Of a stretch of 64,000 bases of DNA, positions 14,401 through 30,181 are shown one piece after another. The notes beneath the pieces were generated by a model. That model was not told where the DNA came from, made no database searches, and was given only the letters and a program-made list of their open reading frames with translations. Location of the stretch: the NCBI GenBank assembly GCA_030549335.1, contig CM060196.1, positions 20,852,501 to 20,916,500 on the forward strand, in the 5' to 3' direction. This DNA is from Pontederia crassipes (taxonomy: Eukaryota; Streptophyta; Magnoliopsida; Commelinales; Pontederiaceae). Position numbers and translations under genes: made by a program. The first letter of the stretch is position 1. Every line of letters begins with the position of its first letter.

Positions 14401-14497
14401 AGTAGTACACTTTAGAGTTCACAGACGCCATCTGAACCATCCCTCCGGCACAGGCATGCCAGAGTTGGGAATCCAGGCAGTTCTCTGTTTCCTTCAT
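11413..14497 (-). CDS. auxin response factor, ARF10/16 clade
   Basis: Transcription factor that binds auxin response elements; this clade acts mainly as repressors. Three exons: 13415-14497, 11918-12858 and 11413-11482. Phases agree and give 697 aa (Arabidopsis ARF10 is 693). The B3 DNA-binding domain is residues ~111-213 (SFAKTLTQSDANNGGGFSVP onward). The ARF ancillary domain is ~274-357. The middle region is Ser/Pro/Asn-rich, not Gln-rich, with an LFG motif (HIVLFGKLI) like those that recruit TOPLESS. The C-terminal PB1 domain is ~609-692 (HCKIYMENEDVGRTLDL). It has the conserved Lys but a diverged acidic motif, YRDAAGAVKHIGEEPF, as is usual in this clade. The last 22 residues come from a short third exon after donor CAG|GTGAGG; without it the protein would end at EPFR. 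The start ATG directly precedes KETENCLDSQLWHACAGG. Post-transcriptional control is expected from the miR160 site. Confidence 0.97.
12596..12616 (-). promoter_or_regulatory. miR160 target site in the ARF coding sequence
   Basis: The plus strand here equals the mature miR160 sequence at 20 of 21 positions; only the last (3') base differs. The transcript, read from the minus strand, therefore pairs perfectly with miRNA bases 1-20, including the cleavage centre at bases 10-11. It encodes GIQGARHA at residues ~442-449, the same place as in ARF10, ARF16 and ARF17. miR160 control of this clade is established knowledge. Confidence 0.96.
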
Positions 14498-15519
14498 TGA
14501 GGACTCTTTTGGTTGATTTGTTGAAAGTAAGGATGGATAAGGTTCAGAGGAAAGGAACTGAAACAAAGAAATCACATCAGACAATCTGATGACAAGGGTA
14601 ACATTATGAAGAGAACAAGGACAGCTTTTATCAAGTACCAGACAAATTTCAGAAGAAGACATCTGAACTCTCGCAAAAGGAATGATAAAACTCGACAGAG
14701 AGTTCTCACCTGTAGACCGGGAGCACTTAACGCATCATCTGGACAGAATACTCCACTTTTCTCAACAAGTTCCTGGGGAAAAAGGGATCAAAACAAACTC
14801 TGTTAGCCGCCTGGAAGACATAGATTTGCAATAATAACTATCAGAAAACTACCATTTTAAACAGAAAAACCTAAAACATCTCAGATAAACAAACAAAGGA
14901 ACAAAACTAATAAATCGTCCTGATCTCTTCTTGCCTTTAAATGAGCAGAAAAAAGGGAAACTGCTGGAATCATTGAACGAAGTTTAAAAAAAACTACGAA
15001 CGATTACTGGGAAAGAAACAACAAACAAACACCATTTTCATCATTATAAGATCAGAATCACTAGTAAACAACTAAGTGACAACGAACCAAGAGGATTCTA
15101 AAAAGTCGACAATCTTCGAATCAAACCAATAAGCAAGAAAAACACGTTTCGTGGCCGGAAAATCCCACCTTTCCGCCAAAAAAGAGCAACCTTTCGCCGA
15201 AAGATGGCGGCTTTGCCTCCCAAATCGCCACCAACCTCTTCGAATCCGAGCTCTAATCGAAGGAAAAAAGGAGCATAGAACGGAGCACAAGGGCTTCTCC
15301 TAAACAGTGCCGGATTGGAGATTCAGAGGAGAAGAGCGGCCAAGGTGGAACCTTTCAGCCTCCTATCGCAAATATCTTGCAATTAGAGCCGGATTTCCGT
15401 GAAGTAAAAGGACGGACAGACATGAAGGGAAAAAGAGAAGGCTTTTCATACTGTCACTGTTCTCCCTTCAGATCTTATTATAGAACTCACCTCTCTCTCC
15501 TCACATCATATGTCTTCAC

Positions 15520-15574
<55 letters not shown>

Positions 15575-15600
15575 CTCTCCCCGGAAAGTTAAAAAGCGGA
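14498..15600 (-). promoter_or_regulatory. ARF 5' leader with introns, CT/GA-rich upstream tract
   Basis: Minus-strand signals suggest a spliced leader. There is an acceptor TTTGTTTCAG before 14557, a small exon 14710-14772 with donor CTACAG|GTGAGA and acceptor TTCCCCAG, and probably one more exon further upstream. A 72-codon open frame (15072-15290) would be an upstream ORF if that part is leader. The CT tract at 15522-15579 reads as GA repeats on the transcribed strand, common in plant leaders and core promoters. Confidence 0.55.
15522..15579. repeat. (CT)n microsatellite in the ARF leader/promoter
   Basis: CT dinucleotides with one interruption (TTCT), about 58 bases. Confidence 0.9.
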
Positions 15601-17763
15601 CCGAAATTAGCGTCACGAAAATAATTCGTATTTACAACATGCTGATATGTTATTATTATCATTGAGCTAAAAAAGTTAAGTAAATAAATTATCCTGGTAA
15701 ACTCAGGACCCGCTAAACATGCTGTTCTGTTTTGAAACTATCTACTTCCTTCTCGCCACAAGTTGGGGAACATTATTTGAGCACAAGAATTGTTACGTGA
15801 TCCCCTCGCAGTAACATATTTGAATCGGAAGCACACTCAGTCAAGATGGATTTATCCAGGCATCATAATTAATACATTTCTTTTAAAAAAAAGTTTTTTT
15901 TAGGAAACAAACTATTTTTCATGCACCGCGTGGTAAACATCCAAACGAGTTAATGTTGCTTGAACTAGATTTATTTTTTTTTGTTAATTAGAATTATATT
16001 TTTATAATTGTTTCTCGTGCATTTTGATCGAATTAATTTAGAAATTACTTAATAGTACTAATTCGTATGATAAATTATGGATCTCGTGTTTCTGTTGCAT
16101 CAAGGAACACTCTTACACGACCGGTGGGATGTCAGCCACGTGGAGGGATCAGAGAAGCGACAATTGTATTTTGATCCGGCGATCTCGACGGCAGTTGGCG
16201 ATATCCAAGTCCGCCCCTCATTTAACTAACCACCCCCTCCGATTCAGTTATTCACCATCTTACCACTCGATACGACGATGGTATGTATAAGTATACGGTA
16301 GCGTATCTTGTCGGACTTAAATACACAACTGTATAAACTAAATTATTTTCTAAGATAAAATGACGAAAAGGAAAACAAAAAAAAAGTCGTTGCTCGCATG
16401 AGTCAAAGGAAGCTTCAGGGGTGGCCAACGTTGCATGATTTTTCATGTGAAAAATATTACATTATATTTTTCTGCTATTTCTTTTAGAAATATTAAATAT
16501 TTATTTCCACATTTTTATGTCAATAGTGCAACTTTTATATAATAATAATAATAATTGTTTTAACTTTTCAAATTTCCATCGATTTTCATATTTCTCAAGA
16601 ATTCTTTTTTTATTACAAGTAGGAAATAAATTAATTTTACATAACTATTACTTATTTAATCTATATAATTATATATATGTATCGATTTAATATATTACCT
16701 TTTAATTGTGTTAGGACTTCATTAATCCGTGTAGCTAGTATTGGTATATTTAAATTTATTTTTGAAATATTAGGCGTATTTATGTGATGAATATATGTAT
16801 TTTCTTCAACACTGATTACCCAATCTCCTAACAAACAAAAGGAAACAGGAAAAAAACAAATAAAAAATGTAAAACTCGCTTTAAGGTAATTCCTGCCTTG
16901 TCCATTAAAAATTGATACTTTTAAAATTCAACAACAAAATTCATGCCCAATATGACTAAAAAGTTGAGAGTTGATGTAATTTTCTCTTCAATAAACAAAT
17001 AGGCCATAGTTTGGGCACACATTAAATCTTACATTTTTTTCTTATATTTTATTCTTTTCTTGAAGAAATACACGTTCGAACGTTATTAATGTAAATATCA
17101 TAGAAGTTTTTTTTTTTGCGATAAAAGTTACCGTGACTTCAATCAACATGTTATTTTGCGACGTCGACACATTAAATTATGTTTATTTATGAGGCTAATT
17201 GTTACTTAGTTACAACTAAAAGCTGCCCTCGTAGAAAATGACGTGTATTGATGGGTACTTAATTAATTAATTACTTAACTAAAGTCCCACATAATGACTT
17301 CGTCGATTCGAACAAAAATGATACTTATGACGCGCAACATAAACTTTGACCACGGTCCTCGTGTAACTAAGAACTTAATTGTTGACTAATATCTCCACGT
17401 ATTGGTTAATTAAGCACGCAAGGGTTTATATCTCAATTAATCAGTTCGTGTCATGACGCATCATCTCTTTTTGGTGAACCTTAATTAGGTTGCGATAGCG
17501 TCGCATTTATTTATTTATTTTTAAAAGTATATATAAGAGTTTTTATTAAAGAGGGAGTCATTTGTATAATCGTATTTTTTTTTGGAAAGGATAAATAAAC
17601 CACATATATTATTAATGGAGTAATCGAAAGAACAACGATGACTCTTACCTACACCAAGATGTTAAGTACCAATGCTAATTAAACATCGGCAACCCAAATT
17701 GTTTGGTATAAATATGTATAATTTATATATACTTGCAAGTATATATACATATGTATAATTGTA
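15600..17763. other. intergenic, AT-rich, no gene recognised
   Basis: No ORF with homology or splice structure. Composition is strongly AT-rich with many short homopolymers. It probably includes the distal ARF promoter. Confidence 0.6.
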
Positions 17764-17771
17764 CTGTCATA

Positions 17772-18344
17772 TAGGGGTGTAAGAAAAATCCGACCAACCC
17801 GAAAAAGACATCCGATTCGAAAAAATCGAACTGAAAAAACCGAAAATTAGGGATCCGTATATGATTTAAGGCGATTTTTAATAAATTAAAATCCACCCGC
17901 TAAAATTAGGGTCCCACCCAAAAAAACCGTAGGGGCCCGTGGAGCCCAATTTTTATTTATGATTTTTTATTTATATAATTAATACATATGTTATTAATTC
18001 TTTTATTATAGATATAATATTTTTTGTATAAAATTTCATACTTTTCTATCACATTATCAAACTCTAATTTAATAACTTTAAAATTTTAGTAGTAAATTTT
18101 ACATTTAATATAAAATTGAATTTTTATATTAATTTTAAATTATTAAATATATTTTTAAAATAAAATTATATAAAAGTAGGGCTCCGAAAAAATCACCCGA
18201 AAAAACTGATTCGCTAAAGGGTGTTTTTTATTTTTTTAAAATGGTTTTAGGGTGGTCTTTCGAATTTTAAAAACTGACCCAAAAAATAGCGATCGATTTT
18301 TTTAGACCGAAAATTCGAACCGACCCGAACTACTTTCACCCCTA
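17772..18344. mobile_element. hAT-type MITE with perfect 8-bp target duplication
   Basis: The element begins TAGGGGTGTAAG and ends CTTTCACCCCTA, so the termini are inverted (TAGGGGTG). The 8-bp direct repeat CTGTCATA abuts both sides, at 17764-17771 and 18345-18352. Subterminal regions carry CCGACC/GGTCGG-like and CCGAAAA motifs around an AT-rich core. At 573 bp with no coding capacity it is non-autonomous. An 8-bp duplication and TAGGGGTG-type ends are hallmarks of plant hAT MITEs. Confidence 0.9.
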
Positions 18345-18352
18345 CTGTCATA

Positions 18353-19308
18353 TAACTTATATTATACATATGTCTTCAGTTGTTTGCTATATACTATACA
18401 TGAAATACATTATAAATACATCGAGAAGTTTACGTAGTAGCTAAACTTAGGGGACCAGTTATCATTATTAGATTTTTATATATAAATATACATAATATTT
18501 TTTATAGCTTTCGAATAGATAACGGATCAGATAGTTTAATATGATAATAGAAATATTGTTCAACATTTTTCTTAAATTGTTGTTTGTATTAGGTTACTAG
18601 TTTCAACTGTAAATGGAGCTTATATTATAAACAATTATTTAAATATTTGATCAAATTTATCATCCACTAACAAGGGTACACGAGTTTCATATCGATTTCA
18701 AATTATCGAGTTTTTCTTTTCTTTTCTTTGCACTATTGACGTACTCCTTTCAAAATAAACTATTATTAATAATTTACGAGAGGTTAAGATAAATATGTGA
18801 CTTTTTAGATTGTTTGATCCACTTAACACTATATGCATAATATCATATATAATAATAATAATAATAATATGCATAAAGGAGACACCATCAAAATCAAATA
18901 AAGGGGATGAGCTGTGTTGTCTTGGTGGCATGACCGCTCACCTAAGTGTCGTTTTGTATTGTGTTTGTGTCGTTCCTAATTTGGCATAATAATAAAATTG
19001 TAGGAATAATATTTATAAAAAAAGAAAAATGGCGGTCAAGTAAAGGTGTAGGTAGGAAGAAGAGGAAGACAAGCGTCCACCTAATTATTATTTGTGGGAT
19101 ATTTGGAAACTCTGAATAATTTGTTTAATTTCTCCGGGCACGAAAATGAGATTGTATCATTAAGGGGAAAAAGTTAAAGTTAATAATTAGTTATAATATT
19201 TATTGTTAGACAAAAAATATTTTGCATAATTATATTTTTATCAGTATCCAAGTATTTTTGTAATTTATTGGAATCATCACGCCAATTATTAATATTCATA
19301 TATCTGCA

Positions 19309-19356
<48 letters not shown>

Positions 19357-20518
19357 TTGACTTAATTGGCTTAACTTTTGTAAAATATCTGAAAATTTAC
19401 TGTTATGCATGTTTTGGCATCATTATTGCTAAGTAAAATACTTTGCGTAATCATATTTTATTCATGTTTAAATATTTTAATAAGTTATTGAACCATCACA
19501 CCAGTAAAACAACTATTTTATCAAAATATCTTATATTTTTTTTCTAAAAAAGTGATATGTATATATCTACAGAAATGAAGAGGACCATGATTTGAAAATT
19601 AATAACCTACATAATTAAAAAACATTTGTCAACTTTGTTGAAGATATCTACCATTGAGGTTCAATATCTGCACGATTAAAACGAAGATAATCCTAGGACA
19701 AAAAAAAAATTTTATCTTAAAGTAAAACAAAGTTAAACTACGTGAGCCTAACTAAATTGATAAGCTGCCTAAACATTATATCTAAAACCTATTATATTTA
19801 TATATTTGAAAATTATTTCCAAAATAAATAATATTATTCAACATAGTCTACGTATGAGTATATCTAAAAATTAAAATGCCTAATTTATCTAGCTATCTAT
19901 ATGAAGATATTATTGATAGTTAAATCATGCATATCCAAATAATATTTAGGCATTTCCAAAAATTTAATTTACTTCAGGAAATTATATAAAAACTAAAATT
20001 CAAAAAATATTATATCCCTCCTTGGGTTGCTTCACATTTGCTTATCGGTTGCGAGTATATCATAATGATCAAGTATTAAAAATAACATACAAAAAACTTT
20101 TTTTTTCTTAGGGGGATGACAAATAAAAGAGAAAAGGATAATTTTATGACACATATTTTTTTAAAAAAATAATAAAGTATATAAAAATGATAAATTTCAT
20201 TTTATATCATCACATGGGCGTCATACTAATAACGACAAAAGTAAGATTAAATTGAAGACTTCTCTACTTTTGTTATTCCTAAAAAATTCGCTAATTAAAC
20301 ATTTATATTCGAAAATGAAAAAAATTGAACATGACTTGCCAAATTTCGTTTTTTATTAGCCCACTAAAATTTTCAAATATCTTTAGCCTTTAAATTCTTT
20401 CAAAATTAAAAGAATTTAATTTAGCAAGGAGATAACAGATTAAACGAGAAAACAGGGCCGATTAGTTAGTAATTAGAAGGCGTCGTAATTAGAATTTTTT
20501 TTAACAAACTTTTTAATT
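18353..20518. other. intergenic, AT-rich, no gene recognised
   Basis: AT-rich sequence with a TA run (19313-19350) and ATA triplets near 18850-18870. No credible coding region, RNA gene or terminal repeat pair seen. Confidence 0.6.
19313..19350. repeat. (TA)n microsatellite
   Basis: Perfect TA dinucleotide run seen directly. Confidence 0.95.
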
Positions 20519-21115
20519 TTATCTTGTTATCCTTGTCCACCTTTCTCGTCTCTCTTCTCCCTCCTTTTCGAAAAATAAATAAAATATAAATATAAAAAAA
20601 AGGTCAAAAGGAGCTTGCGACGCCGCGTGCGCCGGCACCGCTATCGTGAGCGACGACCGGTGCGATGCCTCGCGAGAGCAGCGTATGCCTCCTTCGGACC
20701 CCACAAGGCTTTTTTTTTCTATTTGTATTACTTTATTATTTCTTTTTTTTAGAAAAGGAGGAGAGAGAAAAAGAGAGGGAAGTTGACAGCTACGAGACAA
20801 AGTCGTCAGCCGTAGTGGGAGTTCGCCGGAAAGTTGGTCTACGACACGTGTCGAGTTTCCAGTGGATCAGAGGTGTGCAAGGTGGACGGGTGCGCCGTGT
20901 TCGTCGTCGCCTTCTGCATCGCCCGGTGGGGGGAGGCCACCTTGCCGCAAGAGGACGAATGGGAAGCTGGCACGCGCGTGGGCCCCACAAATCTCTGTCG
21001 CCCTCCCGCGCATCGCCTCCCTCCCTCACAACAGCCAACACCAATTCCTCCAGCCAATCGTCCGTCGCCACCGTGGCACAACCGCGGACCTCATCCGTGG
21101 ATGAATTAGAAAAAA
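20519..21115. other. isolated GC-rich patch, function unknown
   Basis: About 500 bp of GC-rich sequence in an AT-rich setting, open in several frames on both strands. None of the possible proteins looks like a known family, and overlapping frames are a side effect of GC content. It contains an ACACGTGT motif at 20842-20849. It could be a fossil promoter/first exon or the inside of an old transposon. Confidence 0.4.
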
Positions 21116-21160
21116 AAAACTTATTTTCCCAATCAACTCCTAAACTTTGATTATATTTTC

Positions 21161-21699
21161 AAGGATTATTTCATCTAACTAACCCTCAACTATCACGATC
21201 TTTCACATATAATTTCAAACTAAGAACTTAGTTTTTTGAATTTTTAAACTTTCACGATTTTTTTAATTTGATCATTCTGTCGATTTTTCCGTTATTTTTT
21301 ATTTTTCACGTTTGTAAAAAGTTCATTATATACATGCCTTAAATATTAGTTCATTTTTGTATAAAATAATATAAATAATAGATATAAAAATAATTACAAA
21401 AAATAAGTGTCACCGGCCCTCCTCTGCACGCGGTGACACTTGTTTTTTTAATTATTTTTATATCTATTATTATATATTATTTTATATAAAAATGAACTAA
21501 CACTTAAGGTAGGGGTATAGTAGGTTTTTCACAAATGTTAAAAATAAAAAATAAGGGAGGAGTCGATGAATTGAACGGAAGGATCAAATTGGAAAAAATC
21601 GTAAAAGTTTAAGAATCCAAAAAATGAAATTCATAATTTGAAATTATATGTGAAAAATCGCAATAATTTACGAGTGGTTAGAGGAAATATTCTTATTTT
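21161..21699. repeat. long foldback (inverted repeat), ~540 bp
   Basis: Left arm 21161-21415 and right arm 21431-21699 are imperfect reverse complements along nearly their whole length. The hinge is exact: AAGTGTCACCG, a 15-base GC-rich loop, then CGGTGACACTT. The arms contain CTCAACTATCACGATCTTTC on the left and the corresponding complement on the right. No target duplication could be fixed. It is a foldback MITE, perhaps Mutator-like. The transcript would form a very long hairpin and could feed small-RNA production. Confidence 0.85.
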
Positions 21700-22888
21700 A
21701 ATTAACTAATATTCAATCGCTCACTTTTCAATTTATTTTTATATCAAAACTGCACTTTAATATCTAAGATTACTAACACCTGATTAATTTAGAATCTGAG
21801 GTAAAGAACATAATGATATTCTCCTGATTAAACGATAACTTTAAAAATTAAATTTAAGATTACTCACTCTCAACGTCTCATTGGAGCACAACTCTACTAA
21901 TCAATTGTACTTATCAAACTTTTTTTAACTACTTGTTTACCCTTAAATAATAAAATGTTGCAAAAATAGGAGGGGAAATTGAAAAATATAAATGCTCGAG
22001 GGTCATCCGTTTTTTTTCTGATGCTGGATATTGTTATTATTTTTTTAAAATTCAATACCGTTATTACTGAAAGGTAAAAAGGTAATTAAATGAATATAAA
22101 TTAGAATAAAACAGGAAAAAATAACTGTATTGATGTCTGGGATGACCTGAAAATATTTGGGAAGTTCGCTGAGATAAGTAGTTAATATAAATATTAAGGG
22201 TTATTTTCCCAAAAGTCCATACATTAGGAATGCAAGCAGGAAAAAAGAAAGAAAATTTAATTCCAAATAGATTGTATACATGAGCTAGCTATTTTCTTTG
22301 AGTCATGGATTTGGTCTAAATTTGTATTTTGATTGTTTCCCCAACGTCTTATTAGTCTCTAGTTCGGAAAAAAAATCAGCAAAATCCATTTTCTAAAAAT
22401 ATATTTTCTTATGATTTTAAGATACAGTCATTAAATGACGATTTGATTTCAAAAACAAAGAACTCATTTATTATAAATGGGCGATTAAAAAATAATTCGA
22501 CATCTATGGACATAATAATATGCTAGTGATCTGATTCCATCCAGAATTTGCGGGATTGTAGTGATATGCCAAGAGAACAATATGCTTCATGAGGCAAAAA
22601 AATTAAATTATATTTTTTTGGGAGTAAAATAATGTTGATATGAGAGATAGAAATGAATGTGTTGTTACTTTAAAATATATATTATCATTTTACCTTATTA
22701 GATACCAATGAAAATGTTTAATATTCTAGCATGATAGAGCCACAATAATAAATTTTGAGTGACAATAATGTTATACTAAATAAATTTTGATACAAAATAA
22801 GTTGCACTACATTGGACTTGCGCTACGTGCATATTATTACATTACTATATTTATAAGAATTATATAATATACAAATAAATATATGAAA
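21700..22888. other. intergenic, AT-rich, no gene recognised
   Basis: No coding sequence, RNA gene or clear repeat structure seen. Confidence 0.6.
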
Positions 22889-22893
22889 TTAAT

Positions 22894-25800
22894 TGTAACG
22901 CTCCCAAATCACAACTCGCTATGTGGCAGAATACGCTTCGAGGACGCTATAAATCATCTTTATGTATACATCAAATTGATAAAATAAGATTTTGACTGGT
23001 CAACTCAACATCATATAAAGACGGAAGACTAATTATCACATTAATGCTAAAAAGAGTATAATATGATGTGTGGAAGACTAATAAAGAACATTATATGAGT
23101 TCAAATAAGTTAATACATCAAATTAATATTGCGGAAAGAAAAATCCATCACATAAATCTAAAGGACTCATGATACCCATGTGACCAACGAACTCGATCGA
23201 TCATCGTTAGCCACTTTTATCATTCTGAAACATGTAGGAAAGAAATCTCCTTATGAATTTTGCAACTCGGTATGAAAGTAAAGTAAAAGCAATCATAAGA
23301 TCATAATACTAAACAAGAATCATAAGAATATTATCATCATATATAAGAAGGCAATAAACATGATCATAAAATGAATATGAAAATCATGTAGAGAGGCATA
23401 TGAATATAAAATCAATAAGATCATAAGTAAATCATCATAAAGGAAAGTTTCATTATTCATATTTTTTCATCATCTTATTATTCATCTTTGACTTATCAAT
23501 AGATATATTTCAACTCATGAAGAGGCTTGTCTCAATCCATTCATCATCATCATCATCATAACTAGCAAAGCGATCTCATAACTGACCGTAGTCGGCTCAT
23601 AACTGATCGTAGTTAGCCCATACATTGTCGTTGCAGTTCATCATAATTAACATTTTTTTAAATCAAGACAACAAGATAGGGTCATGAAGAGTAAATCAGA
23701 GTCATAAAATGATATAATCACCATCATAATTAAAGATCAAGATTAAGCATGCGAATCATGGATCAAAAGATCATAAAAATAATCATATTACAATCAGAAT
23801 CGGGGTCGAGTGTGAGTGGACCTCGAGCCGAGTTCGTAAGGCATCATCTTGAAAAACTAAGACATAACCCGGGCTAGGTTCGGGGCTTCGACAGATCGGT
23901 CGACCGTCTTGTTTGATCGCTTTATCGTAGTTATAGCTCAGACCAAATTCATCTTTGTTGTAGAGCTCGATCACTACAAGAAAATTGTGATTTTCCAATA
24001 GGCGATTTTCGACGGAAGGAAATTCGTCTCAATTTGGAACGGATTTTGTGACAGATAGGCATCCGTGGGAACTTTCGACGGTTACAATCGTCAGAAATAA
24101 AAATAATAAATTATGTAATTTGTTATATCATTATTTTGTTTTTTGACGATTAAGAACGTCGAAAGTTTCGACGGATATTTATCCGTCGCAATTTTCGACG
24201 ATCAAGGCCGTCGATAAATGAAAAATAATATAATATAAGGAGTATTTTATTAATATATTTGACAACAGTTGTAATCGTCGCAATTTTCGACGGTTCAGAC
24301 CATCGGTAGGTAAAAAATAATATAATATAAGGAGTCTTTTATTAATATAATTAGTGACATTTTAAACCGTCATAATTTTAAAAAATAATATAATATAAGG
24401 AGTCTTTTATTAATATGATATGTTACCGACGGTTTGGACCGTTGGTAAACTAAAAAATAAATATTATATATATGTAAGTAGTATTTTATTATTATAATTA
24501 AATAATTTCCAACGGTCTCGAACGTCGATAACTTTAAAAATAATTAAATATTATATTTATATATATTTTTACTAATTTTTCGACGGTCGTGATCGTCGGT
24601 AATTAAAAAATAATATCCTGTCACTTCTTTTTTCGTTTTCCGCTTTCCCAACTTTCTACCCCTATATATATATTTCTACTTTCCGACTCCCCATTCTCTA
24701 CTTCTTTCCCTCTCTCCTCTCTCTCTTCCTCTCCTATTTTGCCGGCCTGATGACCTCCCGGCCGGCGACCCTCTCCCTCCCGGACGACGACCCTCGTCTC
24801 TCTCTCTCTCCTCAGTCAGAATCTGGCCGCGGGGGTCAAATCGGCCGCATGGCCGTCGAATCTGGTTGCTGCTGCTTGGTGCCCGGATCTGACCGCTGCC
24901 AGTCGGATCTGGCCTCTGGCGGCCCGATCCGGCCGCCAGGCGGTCAAATCTGACCACGGCCCGATCTGGTCGGCCGCCATGCCAGCGTGATCTGGCTGGC
25001 CGCGGCCTGATCTGGTGGCTGGATCTTACCGCGGGCGGCTGGGTCGGCTGCCTGACGGTCAGCTAATTTTTTTTATATTTTAAAAATTCTTTACGACAAT
25101 TGCGACTGCCGAAAGTTCGACGGTTGCGACGACCGCAGAAAGTTTCGATGGTTTGCGACCGTCGAAAGTTTCGATGATTACGACCGTCGAAAGTTTCGAC
25201 GGTTGGAGCCGCCGGCCTTTTGGGACGGTTACAATCGCCGATACTTCCGACGAATTTTTTCCAACCGTCAAAAATCGATTTGCGACGATTATTTTTTTCG
25301 ACAGATCGGTTTAGTAGAAAAACGATGGTTTTGGGCCGATTACAGATGGTTTTGATCGTTTGTAATCAGCCTTTTTCTTGTAGTGGGTGTTCTCAACAAT
25401 GATGGATTCGGATTGAGTTCCGACAAACTCGGTTTGGGTATGGACCTGGCCGAGCCAGGTTACAGAGAATTTGGTCCGAGTTCCATTACGTAAATAGCGG
25501 CGTGGTGAAAATCGAGATTCTTCGATCATCTTTTCGACGATGGTCAATATCACGCATCAACATAAATCATTATATTATGATTAGGGATTAACTAGAGTAT
25601 GTTACAAGCCTAAGATCAAAATTCTATAATGAATCTATCGTAGTTTCATACCTTACAACTTTTTATCAAAAAAACTAATCCTGCAGTCTTTCTCTTTCTC
25701 TTCCTCTTCTTCTGGCCACTCCTCCCTGTCCAGACGCGCGGTCATCGACGTCCAAATCCTTCGGCGGATCCCCTGTTGGTGACACCAGTCCGACGTGAGG

Positions 25801-26031
25801 AAAAAGAGGGATACATGAAAATAAAGGGGAGAATAGGGTCGGCTTGTAAAGGAAAAAAAGGGACTGATTTGTTCATCTTGATCCCATATATATTGGGAAG
25901 AAATTTGAATTCCATAGAAATTTCAAAATTTGATTTTTATCTCCGGAGAATTTAAATCCTTATTTCTCTTTTAACTTTTCCTCCCACTCGGTTTTTATCT
26001 TTCTTTTTTTCCAAAGGTTTCGGACGTTACA
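22894..26031. mobile_element. solo LTR of an LTR retrotransposon, interrupted by a CACTA element
   Basis: Fossil. The sequence opens TGTAACG and closes CGTTACA, the TG...CA inverted ends of a long terminal repeat. The 5-bp repeat TTAAT lies directly outside both ends (22889-22893 and 26032-26036). No second copy and no gag/pol sequence is visible, so a solo LTR left by recombination between two LTRs is the simplest reading. It measures 3.14 kb with the nested CACTA element (23972-25385) and about 1.7 kb without it. A TATAAAT lies at 22948 on the plus strand. The family cannot be assigned without the internal region; a Ty3-type origin is a guess. It is older than the CACTA insertion. Confidence 0.8.
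23972..25385. mobile_element. non-autonomous CACTA (En/Spm) DNA transposon, 1.41 kb
   Basis: Termini are the perfect 13-bp inverted repeat CACTACAAGAAAA at both ends. The flanking 3-mers are GAT and GGT, a 3-bp target duplication with one mismatch. Subterminal zones (24.0-24.6 and 25.08-25.35 kb) are packed with short motifs such as TTTCGACGG and its complement CCGTCGAAA, as expected of transposase-binding subterminal repeats. The core at 24.73-25.06 kb is GC-rich and built from degenerate GATCTGGCCGCC-like units. No transposase is encoded, so movement would need a partner element. It sits inside the solo LTR and is therefore the younger insertion. Confidence 0.88.
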
Positions 26032-26036
26032 TTAAT

Positions 26037-30181
<4,145 letters not shown>

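Noticed and set aside
20665-21150. Open frame of 161 codons in the GC-rich patch
   Set aside because: Overlapping frames of similar length exist on both strands, no domain or conserved motif is visible, and part of it is low-complexity; best explained by GC content.
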